A DNA stretch of 15,359 nt from JAHDBG01 sp963922685 (GTDB lineage Bacteria > Pseudomonadota > Gammaproteobacteria > Chromatiales > Chromatiaceae), in NCBI GenBank assembly GCA_963922685.1, contig CAWUJM010000039.1:1-15359 (forward strand). Reading direction: 5' to 3'. Positions within the stretch are counted from its first letter, which is position 1. The number at the start of each line of letters is the position of its first letter. The notes beneath the pieces were generated by a model that was not told the origin of the DNA, ran no database searches, and saw only the letters and a program-made list of their open reading frames with translations. Shown one piece after another: positions 6,566-12,860 of this stretch. The translations under genes and the position numbers were made by a program.

Positions 6566-8552
6566 GTTTCAGCGGCTTGCCGGTCTGTCGCAGAAGCACG
6601 CTACGCGTGTGCTGGCGCAGGCGGCCAGCGGTCAGGCCTGGCGTGATTGTCAGCTGGCGGTCAGCCACAGCGCGGGAGAGCTGGCCGTGCAAGTGGCCAG
6701 TCTGCCTGCTGATCTGAAGCGTGATTATTATCTGAATCAGGCGCAGTCTGATGGTGTGCACCTGTCCGGTCTGTCCGGCAGGCAGCTGGAGGTCGCGACC
6801 TATCGGTACTCAATCATTGCTCGTGCGGTACGCGAACCGAAGAAAAGCCAGGCCAGATCGTCCGAAATCAAGCGCATTGTGGACTGGTTCGACAGCGACC
6901 CGTTCGCAAAGAAAGTGAGCCCGGCCACGGTACGCCGCTGGATCTGTGATTATGAATCAGGCGGCTTATCCAGTCTGGCACCGGCGACCCGGTGCGATAA
7001 GGGCAATAAGCGCGCGAAGCTGAGCCGCCGTTTTGATCAGCTGATGGATGCGCAGGGGGTGACGGATGAGGTCAGGCAGTCTCTGATCGGGCAGATTCAG
7101 CAGCATATCGCGTCTCTCTGGGCTTCCGGCAGTACCGGCTGGGCTGATGTGGTTCGCTTCAGTGAGCGGTTTATTGCCGATCTGCTGCAGGATCAGCTGG
7201 GCCTGCAGGTCTCCGGCCCGATCATTAACCGGCGTACGGTCGAGGCCTACCGCAATTTCCGCATCGTGGCGATTGCGGAGCAGGATGCGAAGCAGTTTTT
7301 TGATCTGTTCCTGCCCAGAATCAAGCGCACAAGGGGCGATCTGCGCCCGCTGGATCTGGTGATCGGCGATGTCCATCCAATTGACATTATGCTGCGCCGC
7401 GATGACGGTTCTGAGGTGTATCCACGTGCCATCGCCTGGTCGGATGTCGCGACCGGTCGCATCTTCTGGACGCTGATTCTGCTGGCGAAGAAGGAGGGGG
7501 TGCGCCAGGTGCATGTTGCCCAGAGCTTTGCCAGCTTATGTGAAGCCTGGGGCTTTCCGGCGATGCTGTACCTCGACAACGGCTCTGAATATAACTGGCA
7601 GGAGATGATGCATGGCTTCATTCAGCTGGCGAGCATCAATCCGCTGCAGACGCAGATGGTGAACGATCTGCCGGATGAGGAACGTCACATTGTGCGCTCC
7701 AGGCCGTATAACGCCCCGGCGAAAAGTATTGAGGGCCTGTTCAGTGTGCTGGAGCAGGGCTATCTGCGCTATCTGCCCGGCTGGACGGGTGGCGACCGCA
7801 CCAATAAGAAAACGCACAACGTGGGTCAGGAACCGCAGGCCTTTACAGGCTCCTGGGAGCAGTTTCATACCGCTGTCGAAACCGCGCTGGATTATTACCA
7901 CAAAAAGCCACAGGACACGCTGAATCAGCGCAGTCCGAATCAGACCCTCGCCGACTTTATTCAGGACGGCTGGGCTGCGATGAAGGTGAGCACGGAAGCG
8001 ATGTTATTTGCCTTCGCGACTGAGTTCAGCCCGAAGGCTGACCGGGGCCGGATCAAATATAACAAGCGTTGGTATTACCACGATGCGCTGCTCAATTTCA
8101 CTGGCAAACAAGTAAAAGCCAAGGTCGCTAAACACGATCCGTCGTTAGTGTTTATTTTCGACCCGGACAACGAACACCAGCTGCTTTGCGCCGCCACGCC
8201 GGAAGCTGAGTATGGCTATCTGGATCAGGCCGGTGCGATTGAACAATCCCGCCGTGCAGGTGCGCTGAAACGCCATATCGCCGAGCTCAAAAGCTACAGC
8301 AGCCGCCTGGATATGGTGGACGAGATGGCGCAATGGTCGGCAAAACAGCCCGATTTACCGGACATCCCGACCAAGGCTGACGTCACTCTCTCTGAAGATA
8401 TTCAGGCCATGCTGCAGGCCGCTCAGAAGGCCCGTGAGCAGGCGATTGAGGATAACCTGAAGGCCAACCCGGCTACCGATTCCAAACCCCTCAGTCAGTG
8501 GATTGCCGATGATTCGGAAGACCCGCTGATCTCTCAACTCAACTATGCCTAG
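6540..8552 (+). CDS. MuA-like DDE transposase (transposase A)
   Basis: A 670-aa protein, close to MuA (663 aa). It joins the element ends to target DNA during transposition. Residues about 1-60 look like the N-terminal HTH domain, with 'GLSQKHATRVLAQAASG'. Residues about 105-240 are further helical DNA-binding domains ('SPATVRRWICDYESGGL'). The RNase H-like core carries D277 in 'VIGDVHPID', D346 in 'YLDNGSEY' and E398 in 'AKSIEGLF'. The spacings (69 and 52) are near those of MuA D269, D336, E392. Residues about 495-550 form the Mu-type C-terminal beta-barrel, and about 570-670 a charged helical tail that in MuA binds MuB. The start overlaps the preceding gene by 26 nt, and no strong ribosome-binding site is evident. 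It appears intact. Confidence 0.95.
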   Translation: MQTLLTLTEFQRLAGLSQKHATRVLAQAASGQAWRDCQLAVSHSAGELAVQVASLPADLKRDYYLNQAQSDGVHLSGLSGRQLEVATYRYSIIARAVREPKKSQARSSEIKRIVDWFDSDPFAKKVSPATVRRWICDYESGGLSSLAPATRCDKGNKRAKLSRRFDQLMDAQGVTDEVRQSLIGQIQQHIASLWASGSTGWADVVRFSERFIADLLQDQLGLQVSGPIINRRTVEAYRNFRIVAIAEQDAKQFFDLFLPRIKRTRGDLRPLDLVIGDVHPIDIMLRRDDGSEVYPRAIAWSDVATGRIFWTLILLAKKEGVRQVHVAQSFASLCEAWGFPAMLYLDNGSEYNWQEMMHGFIQLASINPLQTQMVNDLPDEERHIVRSRPYNAPAKSIEGLFSVLEQGYLRYLPGWTGGDRTNKKTHNVGQEPQAFTGSWEQFHTAVETALDYYHKKPQDTLNQRSPNQTLADFIQDGWAAMKVSTEAMLFAFATEFSPKADRGRIKYNKRWYYHDALLNFTGKQVKAKVAKHDPSLVFIFDPDNEHQLLCAATPEAEYGYLDQAGAIEQSRRAGALKRHIAELKSYSSRLDMVDEMAQWSAKQPDLPDIPTKADVTLSEDIQAMLQAAQKAREQAIEDNLKANPATDSKPLSQWIADDSEDPLISQLNYA

Positions 8553-8560
8553 GAGGCCCA

Positions 8561-8776
8561 ATGAAAATAGAAAAAATCATATCGCAGCATCGCCGTGATT
8601 TCACAGCGATATTCACATGCGAACACTGTAGCCACAGTTATGAAGGTAGCGGTTACGATGATAGAAATTATCACCAATATGTATTACCGGAAATGGAGTG
8701 CGGAAGTTGTGGTAAAACATCCGATAAGTCCTATAAACCAAGGGGGACTAAATATCCCGAAGGATTTCAGATATGA
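8561..8776 (+). CDS. Small four-cysteine (zinc-ribbon-like) protein between A and B
   Basis: A 71-aa protein with C20-x2-C23 ('CEHC') and C47-x2-C50 ('CGSC'), the arrangement of a zinc ribbon. A tyrosine-rich segment between the pairs and a basic tail follow. AGGAGG precedes the ATG at ideal spacing, 8 nt after the transposase stop, so it is surely translated. The stop overlaps the ATPase start by ATGA. Function unknown. A zinc-stabilised adaptor for DNA or for the A/B proteins is plausible because of its place between them. In Mu itself A and B are adjacent, so this gene is an addition. Confidence 0.75.
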   Translation: MKIEKIISQHRRDFTAIFTCEHCSHSYEGSGYDDRNYHQYVLPEMECGSCGKTSDKSYKPRGTKYPEGFQI

Positions 8777-9489
8777 GCGGCTTAATAAAAACCAGACAGG
8801 TGCGTGAAGCCCTGTCTCTAGCACAGCAGCTACTCACTTCAGATACCCGCATTGGCCGGATTCTGGGTGAGCCTGGCACCGGTAAAACCGCGATCTCTAA
8901 GCTGCTACCCGGTTTGATGAGCAACTGTGTCCGGGTGTGTGTCTGGGATGGCATCACCCAGAAGTCGTTATTACAACAGCTGGCAAATGCGCTGACGGTT
9001 CAGAATGAAATTGGCACCACAGATGCACTGATGAAGCGTTGTATCAACAACTGCGCAGATAAACTGATCCTGGTCGATGAAGCGAATCATCTGCGCTGGC
9101 ATCATTTAGAAAAGCTGCGTTATCTGGCTGATGAGGGTAGTGCTGCGATACTGTTGGTTGGCACAGAACTCCAGACGTTACCTTTCAAAGATAATCGCAC
9201 CCGCACTTATCTGGCTCAGATGGCACGCCGCATCGGCACTAAACAGATGACAACTGCGGTCATGACGAAAATAGATGAGATCGGAGCTTATGTGTTGAAG
9301 CCCAGATTTAATCAGATATCCAAAGAAGCCGCGAAGCAATTCAAAGAATACTGTGGTGGCTACTGGGGTGAGGCGATCGAATTGGTGGAAGCCTGCGAAC
9401 GCATCATGCACACCAATAATATTGATCAGCTGACTCTGAATGTTGTTGAATCAGCCCATGTCAGCCTGGCTGATCGCAGGACTGCATAA
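8773..9489 (+). CDS. MuB/TniB-like AAA+ ATPase (transposition target-DNA activator)
   Basis: A 238-aa ATPase. Walker A is 'GEPGTGKTA' (32-40, K38), Walker B 'LILVDEANHL' (98-107, D102 and E103), and a sensor-like strand 'AILLVGTE' (125-132). Arginine-rich segments follow ('RTRTYLAQMARR', 142-153). The family forms ATP-dependent filaments on target DNA, stimulates the transposase, and in Mu gives target immunity. It is shorter than MuB (312 aa): the AAA+ core starts almost at residue 1, so the N-terminal HTH domain of MuB is absent. In length it is nearer to the TniB/IstB-type helpers. It is coupled by ATGA to the four-cysteine gene. Confidence 0.9.
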   Translation: MSGLIKTRQVREALSLAQQLLTSDTRIGRILGEPGTGKTAISKLLPGLMSNCVRVCVWDGITQKSLLQQLANALTVQNEIGTTDALMKRCINNCADKLILVDEANHLRWHHLEKLRYLADEGSAAILLVGTELQTLPFKDNRTRTYLAQMARRIGTKQMTTAVMTKIDEIGAYVLKPRFNQISKEAAKQFKEYCGGYWGEAIELVEACERIMHTNNIDQLTLNVVESAHVSLADRRTA

Positions 9490-9493
9490 AAAA

Positions 9494-9560
9494 GGGCGAC
9501 TGCCCAATCAGGCTGGTTGCCGCCAGCCAGAACCGAGAACCCTAACGGTGAGCAATCACC
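9494..9560 (+). repeat. Three consecutive stem-loops in the gap after the ATPase gene
   Basis: The 98-nt gap between the ATPase and the next gene holds GGGC/GCCC (9494-9505), GGCTGG/CCAGCC (9511-9528, 6-nt loop) and GGTGA/TCACC (9547-9560, 4-nt loop). None has a downstream T-run. The stop codon of the ATPase is immediately upstream and a GGAG ribosome-binding site follows at 9578-9581. It could be an RNA leader, processing site or small RNA. It is the longest non-coding stretch within the operon downstream of the ner gap. Confidence 0.5.
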
Positions 9561-9587
9561 CTAACCTTAGCTCCATAGGAGAAACCG

Positions 9588-10058
9588 ATGAGCACTTCAT
9601 ACCTTAAAAAAGGCGATGTCCAGAACCCGGTAGATCGTAAGACTGTTAATCTTGCGAAGAAAGGCTGGGAGATTAAACAAAAGATCGTTGAACTGGAAGG
9701 CCAGCTGAAGGCTGTGAACGATAAGATCATTGATCAGGTGCCAGCTGGCTTCACTATCGTGATCCCAGGACTGGTACAGATTCCGGTTGCAGAAACACAA
9801 CGCTTCTCCATCACCAATCCGGATGCCGTACGTAGTGTCTTAAAAACGCGGTTTGACGATCTGGTGGACACCAAAACCAGCTACACCTTAACGAAAAAAC
9901 TCAAGGAGATGGTTCTTTCAGGTGATGATCAGGATGGCCTGGCTATCCGGGCGTACATCGGCGATAAAACCACTGTCGCCTTACGTTACCTGGCTGCTAA
10001 ACCAGTCAAGTCCACATCTGCCATAAAGCTCTTTCAAAAAAGCAGCTTTACGGACTGA
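9588..10058 (+). CDS. Unknown 156-aa early protein downstream of the ATPase
   Basis: ATAGGAG lies before the ATG at 9588. The N-terminal third is a likely coiled coil (about 22-50, 'KIVELEGQLKAVNDK'). A hydrophobic beta-like stretch (53-68, 'AGFTIVIPGLVQIPV') and a lysine-rich helical segment ('YTLTKKLKEM') follow. No family is recognised. It occupies the place of the Mu semi-essential early genes but is not similar to Mu Gam. Its 3' end overlaps the GemA-like frame: a run of six A (10,036-10,041) sits in codons CAA AAA AGC, where a -1 slip would lead straight into GemA. A fused long form is therefore possible. Confidence 0.65.
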   Translation: MSTSYLKKGDVQNPVDRKTVNLAKKGWEIKQKIVELEGQLKAVNDKIIDQVPAGFTIVIPGLVQIPVAETQRFSITNPDAVRSVLKTRFDDLVDTKTSYTLTKKLKEMVLSGDDQDGLAIRAYIGDKTTVALRYLAAKPVKSTSAIKLFQKSSFTD

Positions 10059-10447
10059 TTCACCAGGGAGCTTATAAACTCCCTGGCATCCAGGACGATG
10101 CGGACTATCGTGCCTGGCTGGCAAATCAGACCCGTTCCGAACGCCATCCAGATGGCCTCACAAGCTGCAAACAATGCAGTCCGAAGCTGTTGCACCAGCT
10201 TGTCGATAAACTACGTCACGATGGCGTATTTGAGTCAAAGCATCGCGGTGGAACAGGCATAGATCGCCCGACTAAGAACCAGTGGGCTAAGATTGCCGGT
10301 CTGGCACGAAAACGCGGCTGGGATGGCCTGGAAGACGATCGCACACAGCACTTCATCAAACACACCGCGAAGATCAGTCACAGCAGGTTTTTAACCCGCC
10401 AGCTGGCTACCCATGTAATCACAGGTTTTGACCAATGGAATACATAA
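10016..10447 (+). CDS. gemA: GemA-like protein (DUF1018), start codon unresolved
   Basis: The open frame encodes a GemA-type protein. 'LSKKQLYGLIHQGAYKL' matches the family's N-terminal helix. 'DDADYRAWL' is its second block, then 'LHQLVDKLRHDGVF'. 'PTKNQWAKIAGLARKRGWDG' and 'LTRQLATHVITGFDQW' form the C-terminal half. GemA in Mu affects host gene expression and supercoiling. The frame is open from 10,001, but no ATG, GTG or TTG occurs before the TTG at 10,190, which would remove the conserved N-terminal half. The start given here (ATC at 10,016) is only the first non-canonical codon that keeps the whole domain. A -1 frameshift from the upstream gene at the A6 run, or a sequence error or mutation, are alternatives. 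It overlaps the next gene by 13 nt. Confidence 0.7.
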   Translation: MCHKALSKKQLYGLIHQGAYKLPGIQDDADYRAWLANQTRSERHPDGLTSCKQCSPKLLHQLVDKLRHDGVFESKHRGGTGIDRPTKNQWAKIAGLARKRGWDGLEDDRTQHFIKHTAKISHSRFLTRQLATHVITGFDQWNT

Positions 10448-10785
10448 AACGCGCCATCGTGAACCATTATGGATCACAGGCGAAATTCGCAGCTATTCTG
10501 GGATTAGATGGCAGCACGATCAGCCGGGTTCTGTCAGGTGCTTATATCGGCGATAAAAAAGCCATCATGCAGCGGATCTACGCACAGCTGAAGACTGATG
10601 AAGTAGAGCTTGCAAGCATTATCAGTAACGACTCCTACGAGTCGTTACACAAGCGTATCGCAGGTATCCTGAATACGCTTGAGACAGCCCATCGACACAT
10701 CCCTAACCAGGACGTCCAGGGCATGATCAACGTGGCAATCAGAGAAATTAAGGAGGTTCAGGGGGTGCTCAATGGAACCACTTAA
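10435..10785 (+). CDS. Small XRE/Cro-type HTH protein
   Basis: A 116-aa protein with an N-terminal HTH at about 10-38: 'HYGSQAKFAAILGLDGSTIS' then 'RVLSGAYIGD'. This form is common in small DNA-binding proteins that lie near gemA in Mu-like phages (from memory of the family, not searched). The C-terminal half (about 60-112) is helical and may mediate oligomerisation. Its ATG lies within the last codons of the gemA-like gene, and it overlaps the next gene by 14 nt. A role as regulator of element genes is likely, but its target is not visible. Confidence 0.7.
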   Translation: MEYIKRAIVNHYGSQAKFAAILGLDGSTISRVLSGAYIGDKKAIMQRIYAQLKTDEVELASIISNDSYESLHKRIAGILNTLETAHRHIPNQDVQGMINVAIREIKEVQGVLNGTT

Positions 10786-11023
10786 TCCAACGCAGGATCA
10801 GCTGCTTGAGCCGAACTGCGTGGAAGATATAGAAGCTCTGCTTTTAGATATCTGGCCAAGCGGTGAGGCACAACTGACAGACTTTACGCAGCAGCTCGGC
10901 ATCACTCACGAGACCGACATTAACAAGCTCAAGAGCCGTGTGGGATTAGGCCACACGGCTTATAGCATAAAAAAATACGCTGACTATTTGTGGAGCAACT
11001 CAAACTATGGCTCAAAAGAGTAA
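10772..11023 (+). CDS. Unknown 83-aa acidic protein
   Basis: A small acidic protein ('CVEDIEALLLDIWPSGEAQL' in the first half) with a more basic C-terminus ('YSIKKYADYLWSNSNYGSKE'). No family recognised. AAGGAGG lies about 15 nt before the ATG, somewhat far, so coupling to the upstream gene probably helps. It overlaps its neighbours by 14 and 17 nt, which supports a real gene in the operon. The middle ('TDFTQQLGITHETDINKLKS') could be a degenerate HTH, but this is weak. Confidence 0.5.
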   Translation: MEPLNPTQDQLLEPNCVEDIEALLLDIWPSGEAQLTDFTQQLGITHETDINKLKSRVGLGHTAYSIKKYADYLWSNSNYGSKE

Positions 11024-11315
11024 AATCCTGCAGCTGACGAGACTGTCAGAGCACTTCACGCATATTTCTCAGTCGAAGGCGTTGCGTGAGCTGCACGACA
11101 AAAAATACTTCGCAGTGAAGCTGTACGGCTGGCATGTGCTTAGAATGGTAGCAAAGCCAACCAATAGCAGACACAGCGGATTAAAGGCTGTGCAGGCGAT
11201 AGACCGCTACAACCAGCAATCACACCACACCACCTACCGACAGATAAAAATGTGCAGATTCTTCGCCTTCAGGATCAACTCCTGGTTCGTGCTCACCAAG
11301 CCCGCACAGCCCTGA
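11007..11315 (+). CDS. Unknown 102-aa basic protein, last gene of the operon
   Basis: A basic, histidine- and arginine-rich protein. The N-terminal half ('LSEHFTHISQSKALRELH', then 'YGWHVLRMVAKPTNSRHSGL') looks like a small DNA-binding protein in which alternation of helix and strand is possible, but no known family is recognised. The start overlaps the preceding gene by 17 nt, with no strong ribosome-binding site. The stop is 8 nt before the intrinsic terminator, as expected for the terminal gene. It occupies the position where Mu-like phages place the middle regulator Mor, but Mor features are not seen. Confidence 0.5.
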   Translation: MAQKSKILQLTRLSEHFTHISQSKALRELHDKKYFAVKLYGWHVLRMVAKPTNSRHSGLKAVQAIDRYNQQSHHTTYRQIKMCRFFAFRINSWFVLTKPAQP

Positions 11316-11323
11316 AACCAGAA

Positions 11324-11346
11324 AGCCCGCTTTGAGCGGGCTTTTT
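11324..11346 (+). terminator. Intrinsic terminator of the early operon
   Basis: AGCCCGC (11,324-11,330) and GCGGGCT (11,336-11,342) form a 7-bp GC-rich stem with a TTTGA loop, followed by TTTT. It lies just after the last operon gene and marks the end of the rightward transcript. Confidence 0.9.
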
Positions 11347-11592
11347 CATGTCTGCAGAAAGCAGAAAGCTGCCTGTCCGGCAGACAGAGCGTGATCAGAA
11401 CAGCTTAAACCTGTAAAATTTTAAGCCCGAAACAGCAATTTTTTTAATCGTGAGCACCCGTAAACCCGCATAGCTACGTGCGCCATTTTGGTGCAAACCA
11501 GCAAAATCCGAGCAAAATACAGATTCTGTGCACGATTTAATGTGTTCCACCGTAATCATATAATTAGTTCCATTCTAGCGGTCACGGATTCA
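11347..11592. other. Gene-free right-end region of the element
   Basis: About 245 bp without a convincing gene between the terminator and the inferred junction. It contains a tandem GCAGAAA pair (11,354-11,367), a CTGCC/GGCAG hairpin (11,369-11,383), a GCTTAAA/TTTAAGC inverted repeat (11,403-11,426), and AATCGTG (11,446-11,452) facing CACGATT (11,531-11,537). Two GCAAAATnC-like copies occur near 11,500-11,520. In Mu-type elements the right end carries several transposase sites. These repeats are candidates, but no consensus could be proven without the left end. The outer limit is CA at 11,591-11,592 or at 11,583-11,584. Confidence 0.5.
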
Positions 11593-11740
11593 GGACTTCT
11601 ACTGTGGCGGCGGAAACACCTAACTGGTCTGCTGATTCTGCAATAGCGATAGCAGGTGGCTCAGTCTCACCAAACAGATCGGGTTGTTGCAAATCATTAA
11701 TTTCCAGTGAATTATGTTTGCAGGGACTAATGAAAAGCAT
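11582..11740 (-). pseudogene. Host gene fragment cut by the element (DNA methylase-like N-terminus)
   Basis: On the minus strand an ATG at 11,740 opens a 52-codon frame overlapping the 3' end of the midA-like gene by 14 nt. It contains 'QQPDLFGETEPP' followed by 'IAESADQLGVSAATV'. This form is typical of the start of restriction-modification DNA methylases that carry an N-terminal MerR-like HTH ('LGVSxATIRNWI'). Right after 'SAATV' the expected recognition helix ends and the frame runs through 'EVLNP' to a stop in element sequence. The rest of the gene should lie beyond the element's left end. The start codon is a guess, because the first 10 residues are untypical; a downstream start is possible. 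Confidence 0.55.
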
Positions 11741-12860
11741 CCGCAGCAGAAGCCATGGAAGTCAGACCACGCCAGTGACATGTCAGATTCTGATTAAATC
11801 CGATGACCTTAAACTGTTCACCCATTGCGGTTGGCAGGGTGAGTTGTCTGACGGCTGCGAGCAGGGTGACCTCATCCTCCGGGTGTGCCTGCCGGGTCTG
11901 CTGTAACAGATCGGTCAGGCCGGTGCCGAGCAGAAATTGTGCCTGAGTGGTAAAGCCTGCCAGTTGTAGTCCGGCATCCAGCCCGGCGTGGGCGACATCG
12001 CTGAAGTTCACATGTGCTGTGATGTCCTGTTGTCCGACTCGCTGGTAGGGGTCAGTGTTCGCCTGATGGCGGTGATAACATAGCAACGTGCCGTCGGTGC
12101 GCTCAGGATGGTAATACTCAGTCGCAGTATAGCCATAATCAATCAGGATTAACGCACCCTGCGCCATGCGTTCTGCGAGCGCGCTGAGCCAGGGTGCAAG
12201 CCGCAGATTGATTTCTGTCTGATAGCCAACAGGTAACGATTCAGTCGGTATCCTGCCGGTTGCCTGTGCCAGGCCCGGACTTTGTATCGGGCCATGGATA
12301 GACTGAAAGCAATGCTGCTGCCAGGTGACATATTCTTCCTGCCAGGCTGTGCCGGTATAGTACACCCGGTGTACTGGTAGTGCGTCCAGCAGTTCATTGG
12401 CCAGTACGATACCGCGCCAGCCGGTTGCAGGCAGGCGATCCAGCCAGGTGACGCGTGGTAACAGGTCAGGTACTGCCTGTACCAGATAAGCACGTTGCTG
12501 GGCCTGCAGATCCGGGCTGGTGTCCAGAATCAGATAATGTTCGGGCAACCGGCCTAGCATGTGCAGGTGACGCAGGATGCTGGCGGCCATGCGTCCGGAT
12601 CCGGCACCGAATTCGAGCAGATCACCACTGCCGAGTGCCTCCAGTAGTTCGGCACACTGATTGGCCAGACACTGGCCGAACAGGGGTGAGATATCAGGTG
12701 CTGTGATAAAGTCACCGCTTGCCCCCAGTTTGCGGCGACCATTCACATAATAGCCGGTACCCGGGGCATACAGCACCAGTTGCATGAACTGATCGAACGG
12801 TAGTTGTCCACCTGCCTGCCGGATGGCGGTGCGAATGACGGATTCCGGGCTGGTTCGCAT
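11727..12860 (-). CDS. MidA/NDUFAF7-family (DUF185) SAM-dependent methyltransferase
   Basis: A 377-aa host protein. 'GDFITAPDISPLFG' (49-62) and 'NELLDALPV' (155-163) are the family signatures. 'LLEFGAGSGRMA' (81-92) is the SAM-binding motif I, and 'ILDTSPDL' (111-118) the acidic strand after it. In mitochondria the homologue methylates an arginine of a complex I subunit. The bacterial substrate is not established, although a protein arginine is plausible. The ATG overlaps the ribD stop (TGATG at 12,862-12,858), so the genes are coupled. The last about 12 residues differ from the usual end, but total length is normal, so the insertion next to it probably left the gene whole. Confidence 0.9.
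   Translation of the reverse strand: MRTSPESVIRTAIRQAGGQLPFDQFMQLVLYAPGTGYYVNGRRKLGASGDFITAPDISPLFGQCLANQCAELLEALGSGDLLEFGAGSGRMAASILRHLHMLGRLPEHYLILDTSPDLQAQQRAYLVQAVPDLLPRVTWLDRLPATGWRGIVLANELLDALPVHRVYYTGTAWQEEYVTWQQHCFQSIHGPIQSPGLAQATGRIPTESLPVGYQTEINLRLAPWLSALAERMAQGALILIDYGYTATEYYHPERTDGTLLCYHRHQANTDPYQRVGQQDITAHVNFSDVAHAGLDAGLQLAGFTTQAQFLLGTGLTDLLQQTRQAHPEDEVTLLAAVRQLTLPTAMGEQFKVIGFNQNLTCHWRGLTSMASAADAFH

Larger units (their letters stand above)
1..11592 (+). mobile_element. Mu-like transposable element, early/transposition region and right end
   Basis: The stretch carries the signature set of a Mu-type transposable phage: a leftward cI-type repressor, a divergent Ner-like regulator, a MuA-like DDE transposase, a MuB-like AAA+ ATPase and a GemA-like protein. 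The genes from 957 to 11,315 all point right and are closely packed. Host genes on the opposite strand begin just beyond. The right boundary is inferred. A host-like reading frame at 11,582-11,740 loses its similarity near 11,600, and CA dinucleotides at 11,583-11,584 and 11,591-11,592 fit the 5'-TG...CA-3' ends of Mu-type transposons. The left end is outside the window. Structural phage genes are not seen, so phage versus defective or satellite-like element is unresolved. Confidence 0.8.

Noticed and set aside
6966..7901. Long minus-strand open frames opposite the transposase (6966-7514, 7536-7901)
   Set aside because: They are antisense shadows of the strongly conserved transposase, with no family features or ribosome-binding sites.
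9588..10058. Gam-like host-nuclease inhibitor
   Set aside because: Position and coiled coil are suggestive, but the sequence does not match the Mu Gam pattern I know.
10190..10447. TTG at 10,190 as the start of GemA
   Set aside because: It would remove the conserved N-terminal helix and second block that are clearly encoded upstream in the same frame; no ribosome-binding site supports it.
11007..11315. Mor/C-type late activator
   Set aside because: Only position and basic character fit; the characteristic Mor features were not found.
11354..11367. CRISPR or satellite repeat array
   Set aside because: Only a two-copy 7-mer; no regular repeat-spacer structure anywhere in the window.
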